64,000 nucleotides of DNA from Firm-13 sp964579245 (lineage in GTDB: Bacteria; Bacillota; Clostridia; Saccharofermentanales; Saccharofermentanaceae). Positions 44,905 through 53,358 of this stretch are shown in pieces; position 1 is the first letter of the stretch, and every line of letters begins with the position of its first letter. Location: assembly GCA_964579245.1 (NCBI GenBank), contig CAZOFY010000002.1:1-64000 (forward strand). Direction: 5' to 3'. The position numbers were made by a program, and so were the translations under genes. The notes below the pieces were generated by a model. That model searched no databases and had not been told where the DNA came from. It saw nothing but the letters and a program-made list of their open reading frames with translations.

Positions 44905-46056
44905 TTATTTTTTGGGTATATCTCGAAAAAAACCAAAAATCTCATGTTCGAGAAGAAATTCCTTATTCGCAACACCGCCGGAAAATCCTACCAGACGGCC
45001 ATTTTTCCCGATTACGCGATGGCATGGAACAAGAATCGGGATGGGATTCTCCGAACAAGCAGAGCCGACCGCACGGGAAAGATTTCTTGCTGCAACACGG
45101 TCGTTCCCTGTCAGTGTCATAGCTACATCCTCGTAACTAACGGTAGAACCGTATGGGATCCGTTGAAGCTCCGCCCAAACATGTCTTTGAAAATCACTTC
45201 CAAACGGGAAATGGATTTTTACGGAAAAGCTTGTTCTTGCTTTTGAAAAATATTCCTTCAGCTCACGGGCGGCCTTAGCGATCTCGTCAGGGCAAGAGGA
45301 ACAGCCGTTCAAATACGCAGGATCTCCACTTTTTTTCAGGACGCCGTAAGCATCAGCTACACCGATTCGTATGGCGACTAATCTTTCATAGGGGTCATTG
45401 ATCTCCTCCTCGTACTGATAAAAGTGAATCCCTTCCACGTAATGATTTCTGCCCTTAATAGATAGAACTCCCTGTTGATAGGCAACAAAGGCAACGCCAT
45501 AATCCGGATATTCGGACGCAAGCAATGTGAATAATCCGCCATCCTGAAAAACTCCGTCCAGGCATAATGCCTCATCTAAAACCGCCTCCTGCACCATCCC
45601 GCAGTCGAGAAGAATATCAGCAAAGTCGTGCTCAAAGGCAGGAAGAATCACGCTGACTCTATGAAGCTGCAGGGTGAAAAACGCCAGCCGAAGCATGGCA
45701 TCGACAATTTTATGCTGCATTGAGGCAAGAGAATGTCCCGACTTTGAATCGTCTGATTCGGCCACGTCCGGTGACTGTCTTCCCTTCGTCTCACTATCCG
45801 GTTGTGACGAGGCGAAAAAAATCTCAACGTAGGTGCTTTTATGTACAGGGTGTATCTGATCAAAAACCAGAAGGGCCAGAGGATTTTTCTCCGTATCATC
45901 AGACACGGAAGCCAGGTATAATGCAGCTCGGGGATCAGAAAGCTTGTCGCGAATCATATCGGTAATATCCTGGAGCTTTCCCGAACAAATTCCGGTAGAA
46001 CGCAATCTTTGCGAGTCCATAATTCGTAACGGTGACAACATGATATCCGTTTGCAT
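44905..46056 (-). CDS. Fusion of a GNAT-like domain and a methylated-DNA-protein cysteine methyltransferase
   Basis: 383 aa. The C-terminal hundred residues are MGMT/Ogt: FQRHVWAELQRIPYGSTVSYEDVA, the helix-turn-helix ARNLSRAVGSACSENPIPI and the acceptor cysteine in PCHRVIG. They remove alkyl groups from O6-guanine. Residues about 1-185 resemble a RimJ-type GNAT (LHRVSVILPAFEHDFADILLDCGMVQEAVLDEAL), but the acetyl-CoA pocket is unclear. About 190-275 is an unassigned linker region with a CSSC pair. GGGGGGA precedes the ATG. The GNAT assignment is weaker than the MGMT one. Confidence 0.82.
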   Translation of the reverse strand: MQTDIMLSPLRIMDSQRLRSTGICSGKLQDITDMIRDKLSDPRAALYLASVSDDTEKNPLALLVFDQIHPVHKSTYVEIFFASSQPDSETKGRQSPDVAESDDSKSGHSLASMQHKIVDAMLRLAFFTLQLHRVSVILPAFEHDFADILLDCGMVQEAVLDEALCLDGVFQDGGLFTLLASEYPDYGVAFVAYQQGVLSIKGRNHYVEGIHFYQYEEEINDPYERLVAIRIGVADAYGVLKKSGDPAYLNGCSSCPDEIAKAARELKEYFSKARTSFSVKIHFPFGSDFQRHVWAELQRIPYGSTVSYEDVAMTLTGNDRVAARNLSRAVGSACSENPIPILVPCHRVIGKNGRLVGFSGGVANKEFLLEHEIFGFFRDIPKK

Positions 46057-46068
46057 ACTATCCCCCCT

Positions 46069-47619
46069 CTATATCGACTGCTTTGATTCAGTCGACATGT
46101 CAGTCAAAAGCTGTTCTATATCCGCATCTGGCAGCATCATCTTCGGAACGTACTTCTCAAGGAGTTTCTCGATGAACTGTGTTGTATCCTCTTCATTCGT
46201 ATGAGGATTATAGATAGCCGTCCCCATGTCCTTCTTCCACTCAATCAGTCGGTCCCCGTAAGTCTGGTTCTCCAGAATCAATCGCCAAACGGCATCAGAG
46301 GTTAATACGGGAAGGAATCCGGCGCGGTTTTCCAGTCTGTCAGTCAAAAGGACCGCATCCTCATCCGATGCAAGAAAAGCGGCAAATTCCGAAGCAAGTT
46401 CTGGATTTTTGGCGTCTGCGGAAACACACAAGGGATATACAGTTAGGGCTAACGGAGACACACTCCCATCTGTTTCAGATGGAATCTTTGTAATCGTCAC
46501 GTCTGGAAGTGCTGTGCTCCAATAGGGAATGTCAAATGACGATCCTACCCACGCTGCCACCCGTCCGGATATTCTCGGGTCGACATTGCCAAATTCTTTC
46601 GCTTGTTCATCAGGCAAGAGTGCTTCTACCGAGAAATATTTCTGACCCGAGTATATCTGAAAAAATGATGCTGTCTTTTGAAAAGCTTCCGATCTGAAAT
46701 GAAAAACATGATCGTCGTATACAAACCATTTAGCATTTACGTCATAAGCATTTGGTAAAACAGGAAGCAGGCTACTTGGATCATAAAGAGCATAAAAAGG
46801 TTTCTGATCCACTTGATCCTCAGTACCGGCATTCATTGTAGCGACATCCGCAGAAATGAGCTCCAAGGTCGGTATAGTCAGGGAAAAAGGAAGAAACTCT
46901 TTGCCGGATGCTTTTGTCACTTCCTGATTCCAAAACATAAGTTTAGCCGAAGCGGCATAAGGAATCCCGTACAAAGAGCTCCCTATATAGCAGGTAGAAA
47001 TCATGTCGGGGTATATCTTCTCCGGAGTGATGGTAGTAACAGAAGCCAGGTGTTTGTCGATCGGAATAATTCGATCCTTTTCGAAAAAAGGGCTGAGAGA
47101 ATTCACATAAAGGATATCCGTAAAAATATTGTCATTTCTCCAGGTCTCGACCATGCTAAAGGTTGCCCCCGTAGAGGGAGTCTGAATCACGTCCACCAGA
47201 AATTCCGGTTCAATCGCCAATAGGAAGTCCGTCGTGATGGTGCTTCCTGTTTCTCCTTTTGGAAATAGCCCCTGCTTCTTTGCAATATAAAGCAAAGAAA
47301 GATATTTCGCGGTCTCTGAAGAAATGGGTGCCGCAACACGAATAACTTCGGTATTATCAGACAGAGCGGTTGTTGCGGAAGGTTCTGTGTCCAACGAGGA
47401 CTCTGTCTCCTCCTCCGAATCTGAAAAAGAGACAGACGGATACGTGGCCGTCTGTGAAACAGCGCAGGAAGGAAGAAGGAGCAGAAAGACCAATATCAAA
47501 CTGCATAGGGCAGCCAAACGCAACTTGAGAACGTATAACAAAGAAGTCGACGTCTCTCCATGTATCACCTTGAACAGCTTGCTGACCGAATCTCTCTGTT
47601 TCAATGGAACCACCTTCAT
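46069..47619 (-). CDS. Orphan extracellular solute-binding lipoprotein (family 1)
   Basis: 516 aa. A hydrophobic stretch ends in the lipobox LLLLPSC (about residue 52), after an unusually long, basic n-region. A Ser/Glu/Thr-rich linker follows, then a periplasmic-binding fold of the sugar-binding ABC type (YGIPYAASAKLMFWNQEVTKASG, RISGRVAAWVGSSFDIPYW, LYPLCVSADAKNPELASEFAAFLAS). No permease or ATPase gene is adjacent. ATG 47619 is preferred over GTG 47625. The substrate is not readable. Confidence 0.82.
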   Translation of the reverse strand: MKVVPLKQRDSVSKLFKVIHGETSTSLLYVLKLRLAALCSLILVFLLLLPSCAVSQTATYPSVSFSDSEEETESSLDTEPSATTALSDNTEVIRVAAPISSETAKYLSLLYIAKKQGLFPKGETGSTITTDFLLAIEPEFLVDVIQTPSTGATFSMVETWRNDNIFTDILYVNSLSPFFEKDRIIPIDKHLASVTTITPEKIYPDMISTCYIGSSLYGIPYAASAKLMFWNQEVTKASGKEFLPFSLTIPTLELISADVATMNAGTEDQVDQKPFYALYDPSSLLPVLPNAYDVNAKWFVYDDHVFHFRSEAFQKTASFFQIYSGQKYFSVEALLPDEQAKEFGNVDPRISGRVAAWVGSSFDIPYWSTALPDVTITKIPSETDGSVSPLALTVYPLCVSADAKNPELASEFAAFLASDEDAVLLTDRLENRAGFLPVLTSDAVWRLILENQTYGDRLIEWKKDMGTAIYNPHTNEEDTTQFIEKLLEKYVPKMMLPDADIEQLLTDMSTESKQSI

Positions 47620-47653
47620 ATGCACGCTTCTCTCACAACGTATCTCCTTATCG

Positions 47654-48322
47654 CTAAAAATGAAAACGTCGTTTCAGTTCGCTTCTTACTGTTTTTTCTC
47701 CAAATATCATTGTACCGGCCAGCGAAGCAAGAGATATGCCGGCCGAGATGATCGGAATAATCGGGAAATGAATAACATTCATCATATACAGGATAACCGG
47801 AACAAATCCCAAAAGACCGATCATAATCTGATAGATGACATAGTTATGCCAATCAAGTCGATTCACGATGATAACAATCAGGACGACGATATTCGCCAGG
47901 CTTAGGATATTGGGCACAACGTAATTGACAGCCCAGCCCGTATATCCGATTACATAATCAATTACAACCAGAAGCGCAGACGCACATATGGCCTGAACAA
48001 GGATCTTAGATGCAAGATTGGCGTGGTTCTTCACAGCAAAAATGATCGCTGCCCAAAAGTAGATAATAGCCGCCGTTGTTATCAAGGACCACAGAACACC
48101 GTTGTAAAAAAAATAATTGATCAATATGGAGACAACCCCGGCAACGATGGAGAAAAAGAGAATGATTCGCTTGAAAATCGTAAAGCTGCGAAGATTCGAT
48201 TCCGTATCCGGATAAGTAGGCTCACCAGGAATACCGTCTTTCTCACAAAGCACGGATTTACAAAGCGGACAAATTGTGGCGTCATCCAAAATATTGACAT
48301 GGCATCGATTACAGGTTTTCAT
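47654..48322 (-). CDS. DUF6320 membrane protein with N-terminal zinc ribbon
   Basis: 222 aa. The N-terminus has two Cys pairs (CNRCH and CPLC), a zinc-ribbon pattern, followed by about six hydrophobic helices (from residue 50 on). The layout matches DUF6320 proteins found in Clostridia, often next to condensation-like acyltransferases. Its start overlaps the upstream gene's end by 14 bp, so the two are coupled. The role is unknown; recruitment of lipid or acyl substrate at the membrane is a guess. Confidence 0.75.
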   Translation of the reverse strand: MKTCNRCHVNILDDATICPLCKSVLCEKDGIPGEPTYPDTESNLRSFTIFKRIILFFSIVAGVVSILINYFFYNGVLWSLITTAAIIYFWAAIIFAVKNHANLASKILVQAICASALLVVIDYVIGYTGWAVNYVVPNILSLANIVVLIVIIVNRLDWHNYVIYQIMIGLLGFVPVILYMMNVIHFPIIPIISAGISLASLAGTMIFGEKTVRSELKRRFHF

Positions 48323-49604
48323 AATACACTCCGTTGCTCTCTATGGACACGTCCAGCCCTTCAGAAGATAACGCCCGAAAAAATGCACGTTGAATATATG
48401 CTTCTTGATGTCTAGAGGTAAATGTCACATCAAGCTTGTTGCCAAAAGAGCAGACACCGCATTTAAAGGGCTCCTTGTTCGCGACGTTGATCAGGACACT
48501 GAAGCTGTCAATGAATTCGGTATACTTTTCCGGGACGGATATACTTCCTAGATTTGACAACGTTGTCGTATGTGATTCATACGACAGTAAGTATCCGATC
48601 TTCAAAGCAATATTTTTAATGAAAAGAGGCAAAAACCTCAGAACGATATTCTGTCCCATACTGACATTTCCCGCTATTTTCTGGATAAAAAGGTCCTTCG
48701 ACATTTGATTCTTGAACTGATCACAAACCTCACGAAGAACATCTTCAAAGGTCGGCTCTGCCTCTGTGAAGCGATAACCGATAGAGACGGATGAAAAGAA
48801 ATTCATCGTTGATGTCGAATCAAAAAAAGGCCGCAGATTCACTGGTACAAACAGCTTAACAGGGTGCTTGGAAGGTTGCCGGTTCATGTTGCCCTGATAG
48901 ATACTCCAGATCAATACAGCCGAGAGAAATTGTGAGATGGTGACGCCACGTTTCCGGCAAAGCGCAAGGAGCTCATCAACTTTTATATAGCCATGAATCA
49001 CTCCGGTAGAATACAGTGGCAACTTCTCTCCTTTGATTTGATAAGATTTCTCGGTAAACAGCGGACTCTTTTCCGATTTCTTAAAATTCTTGAGATAACT
49101 GTCTTCCGAATCCGCTGTTACATCAGCAACAGGTATCATGATCTGCGTTGCTTTATTCCCTGGCGTATTTACCAGACGAAGATAGCAAAGCGTCAGTTCT
49201 TTAAGAAAGTTGATTGCGACAGTTCCGTCAGAGAGTGCATGGAAAACTTCCAAGCTGATTCTCTTCTTATAGTAAATAACCCGAAATAATAAATGTGAAT
49301 TATTAACCGGATCGATATATCCGCACGGGCTGGTTTTCTCTTCCGTTACCAAAGGTCTTTTCCGGTTCGATTCAAAATAATACCAAAAAAAGCCGTGATG
49401 CATCCGTACCAAGAAGCTGTCAAACCAAGGGATAGTGACATCGAGTGCCTTCTGCAAGAGCTCAGGGTCAACGTCCTTCTTGAGACGGACAGATATTCTA
49501 TATACGCTGCTAAACGTCCTGTTCGAGATAACGGGAAAGACTGTAGCGGTATTGTCAAGGCGATGCCATTTTGTATCGCTTCCTGCCTTGGCTATATTCT
49601 TCAC
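48309..49604 (-). CDS. Condensation-domain / alcohol acetyltransferase-like protein
   Basis: 431 aa. It has the condensation/chloramphenicol-acetyltransferase fold: the catalytic HxxxDG reads HALSDGT near residue 145, and a later NLRPF (RPFF) region follows. No adenylation or carrier domain is present. It would transfer an acyl group to an alcohol or amine. GTG 49604 follows AGGAAAGAGG. It is paired with the DUF6320 membrane protein, and the two probably act together on a membrane-linked acyl product. Confidence 0.8.
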   Translation of the reverse strand: MKNIAKAGSDTKWHRLDNTATVFPVISNRTFSSVYRISVRLKKDVDPELLQKALDVTIPWFDSFLVRMHHGFFWYYFESNRKRPLVTEEKTSPCGYIDPVNNSHLLFRVIYYKKRISLEVFHALSDGTVAINFLKELTLCYLRLVNTPGNKATQIMIPVADVTADSEDSYLKNFKKSEKSPLFTEKSYQIKGEKLPLYSTGVIHGYIKVDELLALCRKRGVTISQFLSAVLIWSIYQGNMNRQPSKHPVKLFVPVNLRPFFDSTSTMNFFSSVSIGYRFTEAEPTFEDVLREVCDQFKNQMSKDLFIQKIAGNVSMGQNIVLRFLPLFIKNIALKIGYLLSYESHTTTLSNLGSISVPEKYTEFIDSFSVLINVANKEPFKCGVCSFGNKLDVTFTSRHQEAYIQRAFFRALSSEGLDVSIESNGVYYENL

Positions 49605-49672
49605 CCTCTTTCCTACGATTCATAACAAGTATATTATGCACGATATAAGGTTTGATTCCAACAATGTATAAC

Positions 49673-49704
49673 AAAAAAAAGATCTGCGATCATAATCGCA
49701 GATC
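49673..49704 (-). terminator. Terminator after tRNA-Thr
   Basis: The minus strand reads GATCTGCGAT, loop TATG, ATCGCAGATC, then eight T residues. Confidence 0.92.
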
Positions 49705-49708
49705 CTTC

Positions 49709-49783
49709 TGGAGCCGATGGTGAGAATCGAACTCACGACCTATTCATTACGAGTGAATTGCTCTACCCCTGAGCCACATCGGC
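49709..49783 (-). tRNA. tRNA-Thr (anticodon CGT)
   Basis: Acceptor GCCGATG / CATCGGC, D arm GGCTCAGGGGTAGAGC, anticodon loop CTCGTAA, T arm GTGAGTTCGATTCTCAC, and encoded CCA. Confidence 0.96.
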
Positions 49784-49828
49784 AACTTGCCGGCGAAATT
49801 CTCTTGTCTTTCGCGCGGCACGAATAAA

Positions 49829-49857
49829 ACTATACAAATTCAAAACACTTCTGTCAA
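49829..49857 (-). promoter_or_regulatory. Promoter for tRNA-Thr
   Basis: The minus strand reads TTGACA, 17 bp, TATAGT, about 45 bp before the tRNA. The -35 box overlaps the stop codon of the amidohydrolase gene upstream. Confidence 0.85.
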
Positions 49858-51203
49858 GCAAATTGCGTAATAAACGCGGCTCTTTTTTCAGTCTCGGCTT
49901 TGACCATCTCGAGATCTATGGTCATCAATTCGCCCTTGTACTTAACAAACTTGCCTGCTATCATGACAGATTCGACACCAGAAACTCCAGCGCTGTATAC
50001 CAAAGCAGAAACAGGATCTCCCAGCGGCCACATCGGGGCTCTGTTATAGTCAATAATCTGAAGATCCGCTATCATACCCTCTTGAATGATACCGCATTGA
50101 GAAAAGCCCATGCCCTGATATCCGTTCCGCGTAGCCATTGCAATGAGCTGTTTAGCCGGAAGTACGGTCGGATCGAAGCTTACGCCCTTTGCCATAAATG
50201 AGGCCAGCCTCATTTCCATAAACATGTCCGTATTGTTGTTGCTGGCACAGCCGTCTGTTCCTAAGGCAACGCGAATACCCTTCCTGGTCATCTTGTCGAC
50301 CTCAGCAAATCCTGACGCAAGCTTCATGTTGCTCGAAGGATTATGAGCCACGGTTACCCCTGCGGCTGAGAGAATATCCATATCGTCCTCTGATAAATGA
50401 ACACCGTGTGCAGCAATGCACGAGCGGTCAAAAACTCCAAAATCTGCTAAAGCCGCGACCGGAGATTTACCATACTTCTCCATGCAGTTTGATACTTCTG
50501 TCCTGGTTTCTGATACGTGGACTTGGATCGGAACGTCACACTCGGCAGCCTCAGCAACCAACTCAGGATACAAGGATGTCGGATAAAGATAGATAGAATG
50601 AATCATCAGGGAGGTTCGAAGCAGACCTCCGCCGGCTCCGTCAAATGCCTTCTTGAAAGCAGCCAGTGAAGGCTTATCCGTAAACCAATTCTTACCGTCG
50701 AATATCTTACCGTCCTGGCAAAGATTCATTCGGAATCCGGATTGCAGGGCAGCACATGCTGTCTCATCCGACATGAAATACATATCGGCAGATGCGCCGA
50801 TACCGCCTTGGATCATCTCCGCGATTCCAAGAAGACTGGCAAAATATACGTCTTCCTTCCGAAGGTGCTCTTCGCGAGGGAGGATCTTCTTAAAAAGCCA
50901 GTCCTCGAGGCTCATATCATCAGCAGAATTTCGCATGATCGACATCGGGATATGAGAGTGAGCATTGGCAAAAGTAGGCATGAGGATCTTGTTCTTTCCG
51001 CTGTATTCATCAAACCCAATCTGGGTCCCGCCTGATTCTCTCTGTGCTTCCATCATTGCTCGAACAGCTACGCTTCGATCCGCACCGACATAAATGATAC
51101 GATCGCCTTTTACCGCGACAAATGCATCTTGTAGAACAACCACGTCACCGGTCTGATCAGGGGTTACAACGGTAAAATTCTTGAAAAGAACCGTCCTGGA
51201 CAT
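49854..51203 (-). CDS. mtaD: Amidohydrolase, MtaD-type S-adenosylhomocysteine/methylthioadenosine deaminase
   Basis: 449 aa, metal-dependent. Metal ligands are visible: HAHSH (about 84-88), His in PIQVHVSETRTEV, His in IAAHGVHLSEDDM and Asp in ALGTDGCASNNN, with the family stretch MRNSADDMSLEDWLF. MtaD enzymes deaminate SAH, MTA or adenosine. Its neighbours are SAH hydrolase and purine nucleoside phosphorylase, so a methyl-cycle salvage role is likely. The first start is ATG 51203 after GGAGG. The exact substrate preference is not known; the TRZ/ATZ amidohydrolase subfamily is wide. Confidence 0.85.
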   Translation of the reverse strand: MSRTVLFKNFTVVTPDQTGDVVVLQDAFVAVKGDRIIYVGADRSVAVRAMMEAQRESGGTQIGFDEYSGKNKILMPTFANAHSHIPMSIMRNSADDMSLEDWLFKKILPREEHLRKEDVYFASLLGIAEMIQGGIGASADMYFMSDETACAALQSGFRMNLCQDGKIFDGKNWFTDKPSLAAFKKAFDGAGGGLLRTSLMIHSIYLYPTSLYPELVAEAAECDVPIQVHVSETRTEVSNCMEKYGKSPVAALADFGVFDRSCIAAHGVHLSEDDMDILSAAGVTVAHNPSSNMKLASGFAEVDKMTRKGIRVALGTDGCASNNNTDMFMEMRLASFMAKGVSFDPTVLPAKQLIAMATRNGYQGMGFSQCGIIQEGMIADLQIIDYNRAPMWPLGDPVSALVYSAGVSGVESVMIAGKFVKYKGELMTIDLEMVKAETEKRAAFITQFA

Positions 51204-51219
51204 ACAAGTGTCCTCCTTC

Positions 51220-52482
51220 TTAGATCTCCCATGTAGATACGTATTTCTGCTGTTCAGGTGTCAAAGTATCTATCGATGTTGCCTTGGTAGCAAGGAGTAT
51301 TTCGGCTACTCTGTCATCAATTTCTTTGGGAATATTATAGACCCGGTTGGATAGGGACGGGCCGTTTACCGCCATATAGCGGGCACTTTGCGCCTGCAAC
51401 GCAAAGCTCATGTCCATAATCTCGACCGGATGACCGTCTCCCGCCGCCAGATTCACCAGTCTTCCCTCAGCCAGAATACAAATCGTTCTTCCGTCCGGCA
51501 TTTTATAACCGTCAACACCGGATCTCATTACGGATACAGACGTAGATAGGGCTGCCAATTCTTTTAGATTGATCTCCACATCAAAATGCCCGGCATTGCA
51601 GCAAATCGCACCATCCTTCATCTTGAGAAAATGCTCCCTGGAAATGACATCCTTGCAGCCTGTCAGAGTAATAAAGATATCCCCTTGTCCGGCAGCTTGA
51701 TCCATCGTCATAACCTCATAGCCTTCCATCAAAGCCTCGCAAGCCTTGACCGGATCGATCTCGGTAACGATGACCCGAGCGCCCAAACCCTTTGCGCGTA
51801 AGGCAACACCCTTCCCACACATTCCATATCCGGCAACAACAACAGACTTACCTGCCACAAGAAGATTCGTAGCAGTCATAATTGCCGTCCAGACGGATTG
51901 ACCTGTGCCAAACCGATTATCAAAAAGATGTTTACACCTGGCGTCGTTAACGGCAATAACGGGATAGGAAAGCCTGCCGTTGTCCTGAAGTATCTGAAGT
52001 CGATGTACACCGGTCGTTGTCTCCTCACAGCCTCCGATCAGGTTCTTGCTCAAGTGCTTGTGTGTTGTATGCAGCAACTGAGCAAAATCTCCTCCATCAT
52101 CAATGACAATATGGGGCTCGATGGATAACGCCATGGATAGATGTTCTATATACTGTTCTTCATTGGCTCCGTGAACACAATAAACCTGCATGCCCTCAGA
52201 AGCCAACGCCGCCGCAACATCATCCTGTGTCGACAACGGATTGCAACCGGTAAGCGCGACTTTGGCGCCGCCTGCCTGTAATGCCTTCGCAAGGCACGCT
52301 GTCTTTGCTTCTACATGAACGCTGACGGAAATATTCATTCCGGCAAATGGTTTCTCGCGAATCAATTCAGCTTCGATTGTGCGCAGAACGGGCATGTTTT
52401 TATAAGCCCACGCTATTTTCTTATGCCCGGACGGAGCCAGACCAATATCACGAACAACATAAGGGGGGACGACGATTGACAT
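51220..52482 (-). CDS. ahcY: S-adenosylhomocysteine hydrolase
   Basis: NAD-dependent hydrolysis of SAH to adenosine and homocysteine. The 420-aa chain shows the substrate domain (GCNPLSTQDDVAAAL), the DARCKHLFDNRFGTGQSVWTAIM stretch, the Rossmann motif VVAGYGMCGKGVALRAKGLGARV and the late GHFDVEIN. It is of the shorter bacterial/archaeal class without the 40-residue insertion. GAGG precedes ATG 52482; the first in-frame start, GTG 52494, overlaps the PNP stop. Homocysteine from this step can re-enter methionine synthesis. Confidence 0.94.
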   Translation of the reverse strand: MSIVVPPYVVRDIGLAPSGHKKIAWAYKNMPVLRTIEAELIREKPFAGMNISVSVHVEAKTACLAKALQAGGAKVALTGCNPLSTQDDVAAALASEGMQVYCVHGANEEQYIEHLSMALSIEPHIVIDDGGDFAQLLHTTHKHLSKNLIGGCEETTTGVHRLQILQDNGRLSYPVIAVNDARCKHLFDNRFGTGQSVWTAIMTATNLLVAGKSVVVAGYGMCGKGVALRAKGLGARVIVTEIDPVKACEALMEGYEVMTMDQAAGQGDIFITLTGCKDVISREHFLKMKDGAICCNAGHFDVEINLKELAALSTSVSVMRSGVDGYKMPDGRTICILAEGRLVNLAAGDGHPVEIMDMSFALQAQSARYMAVNGPSLSNRVYNIPKEIDDRVAEILLATKATSIDTLTPEQQKYVSTWEI

Positions 52483-52490
52483 AGAACACC

Positions 52491-53327
52491 TCACAGTTCA
52501 GCATTTTTGATGAAAGCCTCGACCAAAGCGATGCTTTTCGCTGAAGCCTGAGCACCAATTTCCATAACCTCAGAATGCGAGAGCGGATTCTTCGAGATGC
52601 CCGCAGCCATGTTCGTGATGCACGATAGAGCCAGTACCCGTACTCCCGCGTGGGATGCTACGATAGCCTCAGGCACAGTGGACATTCCGACCGCGTCCGC
52701 GCCAAATCGTTGAAGCATCTTAATCTCGGACGGTGTCTCGTATTGCGGTCCGCGCATATATGCGTATACACCCTTGAGAAGTGGAATATCCTGTCGTCTG
52801 GACTCTCGAAGAAGAACATCAATAAAGCCTCGATCATATACATAGCTCTGATCGGGAAATCTCGGACCAAATTCGTCCAGATTGGGGCCGATCAGAGGTG
52901 ACTCACAGAACATGGACAGATGATCCGTTATAACCATCAAGTCCCCGGGTTCCAGATTCGAATTGATTCCGCCGGCCGCATTCGTCAGCAAAAGGTTCTT
53001 TATGCCGATCCGGATCAGTACCCGGAGGGGAAATGTGACATCTGCCGTTGAATAGCCCTCGTAGTAGTGATATCGACCTTGCATCATGTATGTCAGACAA
53101 TTCCCTACCCGGGCAATCAAAAGTTTTCCCTCATGGCCGGGAGTAGTCGGCGTCGGGAAGTACGGAATATCTGTGTACTTCACACTGGCAAGAATTTCGC
53201 ATCTTTCTGCCATCGGTCCAAGTCCGGAGCCAAGGACAACACAGGTCTTTGGTGTCTCATCAGATAAGGCTGCAATGAAGGCGGCAGCCTCATCCATCTT
53301 CTTCAAATCAAAAGAATTGTGATCCAT
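52491..53327 (-). CDS. punA: Purine nucleoside phosphorylase (trimeric type)
   Basis: Phosphorolysis of inosine and guanosine to base and ribose 1-phosphate. The 278-aa protein has VVLGSGLGPMAER, GHEGKLL, MQGRYHYYEGYS, TNAAGGINSNLEPGDLMVITDHL and AVGMSTVPEAIVA, all trimeric-class signatures. GGGAGGG precedes ATG 53327, and an upstream start at 53399 would run into the secA end. In operon order it precedes ahcY and mtaD, so adenosine or inosine from SAH breakdown can be reused. Confidence 0.95.
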   Translation of the reverse strand: MDHNSFDLKKMDEAAAFIAALSDETPKTCVVLGSGLGPMAERCEILASVKYTDIPYFPTPTTPGHEGKLLIARVGNCLTYMMQGRYHYYEGYSTADVTFPLRVLIRIGIKNLLLTNAAGGINSNLEPGDLMVITDHLSMFCESPLIGPNLDEFGPRFPDQSYVYDRGFIDVLLRESRRQDIPLLKGVYAYMRGPQYETPSEIKMLQRFGADAVGMSTVPEAIVASHAGVRVLALSCITNMAAGISKNPLSHSEVMEIGAQASAKSIALVEAFIKNAEL

Positions 53328-53358
53328 AAGCCCTCCCTTGTTCTGCGGCATGTATGAA

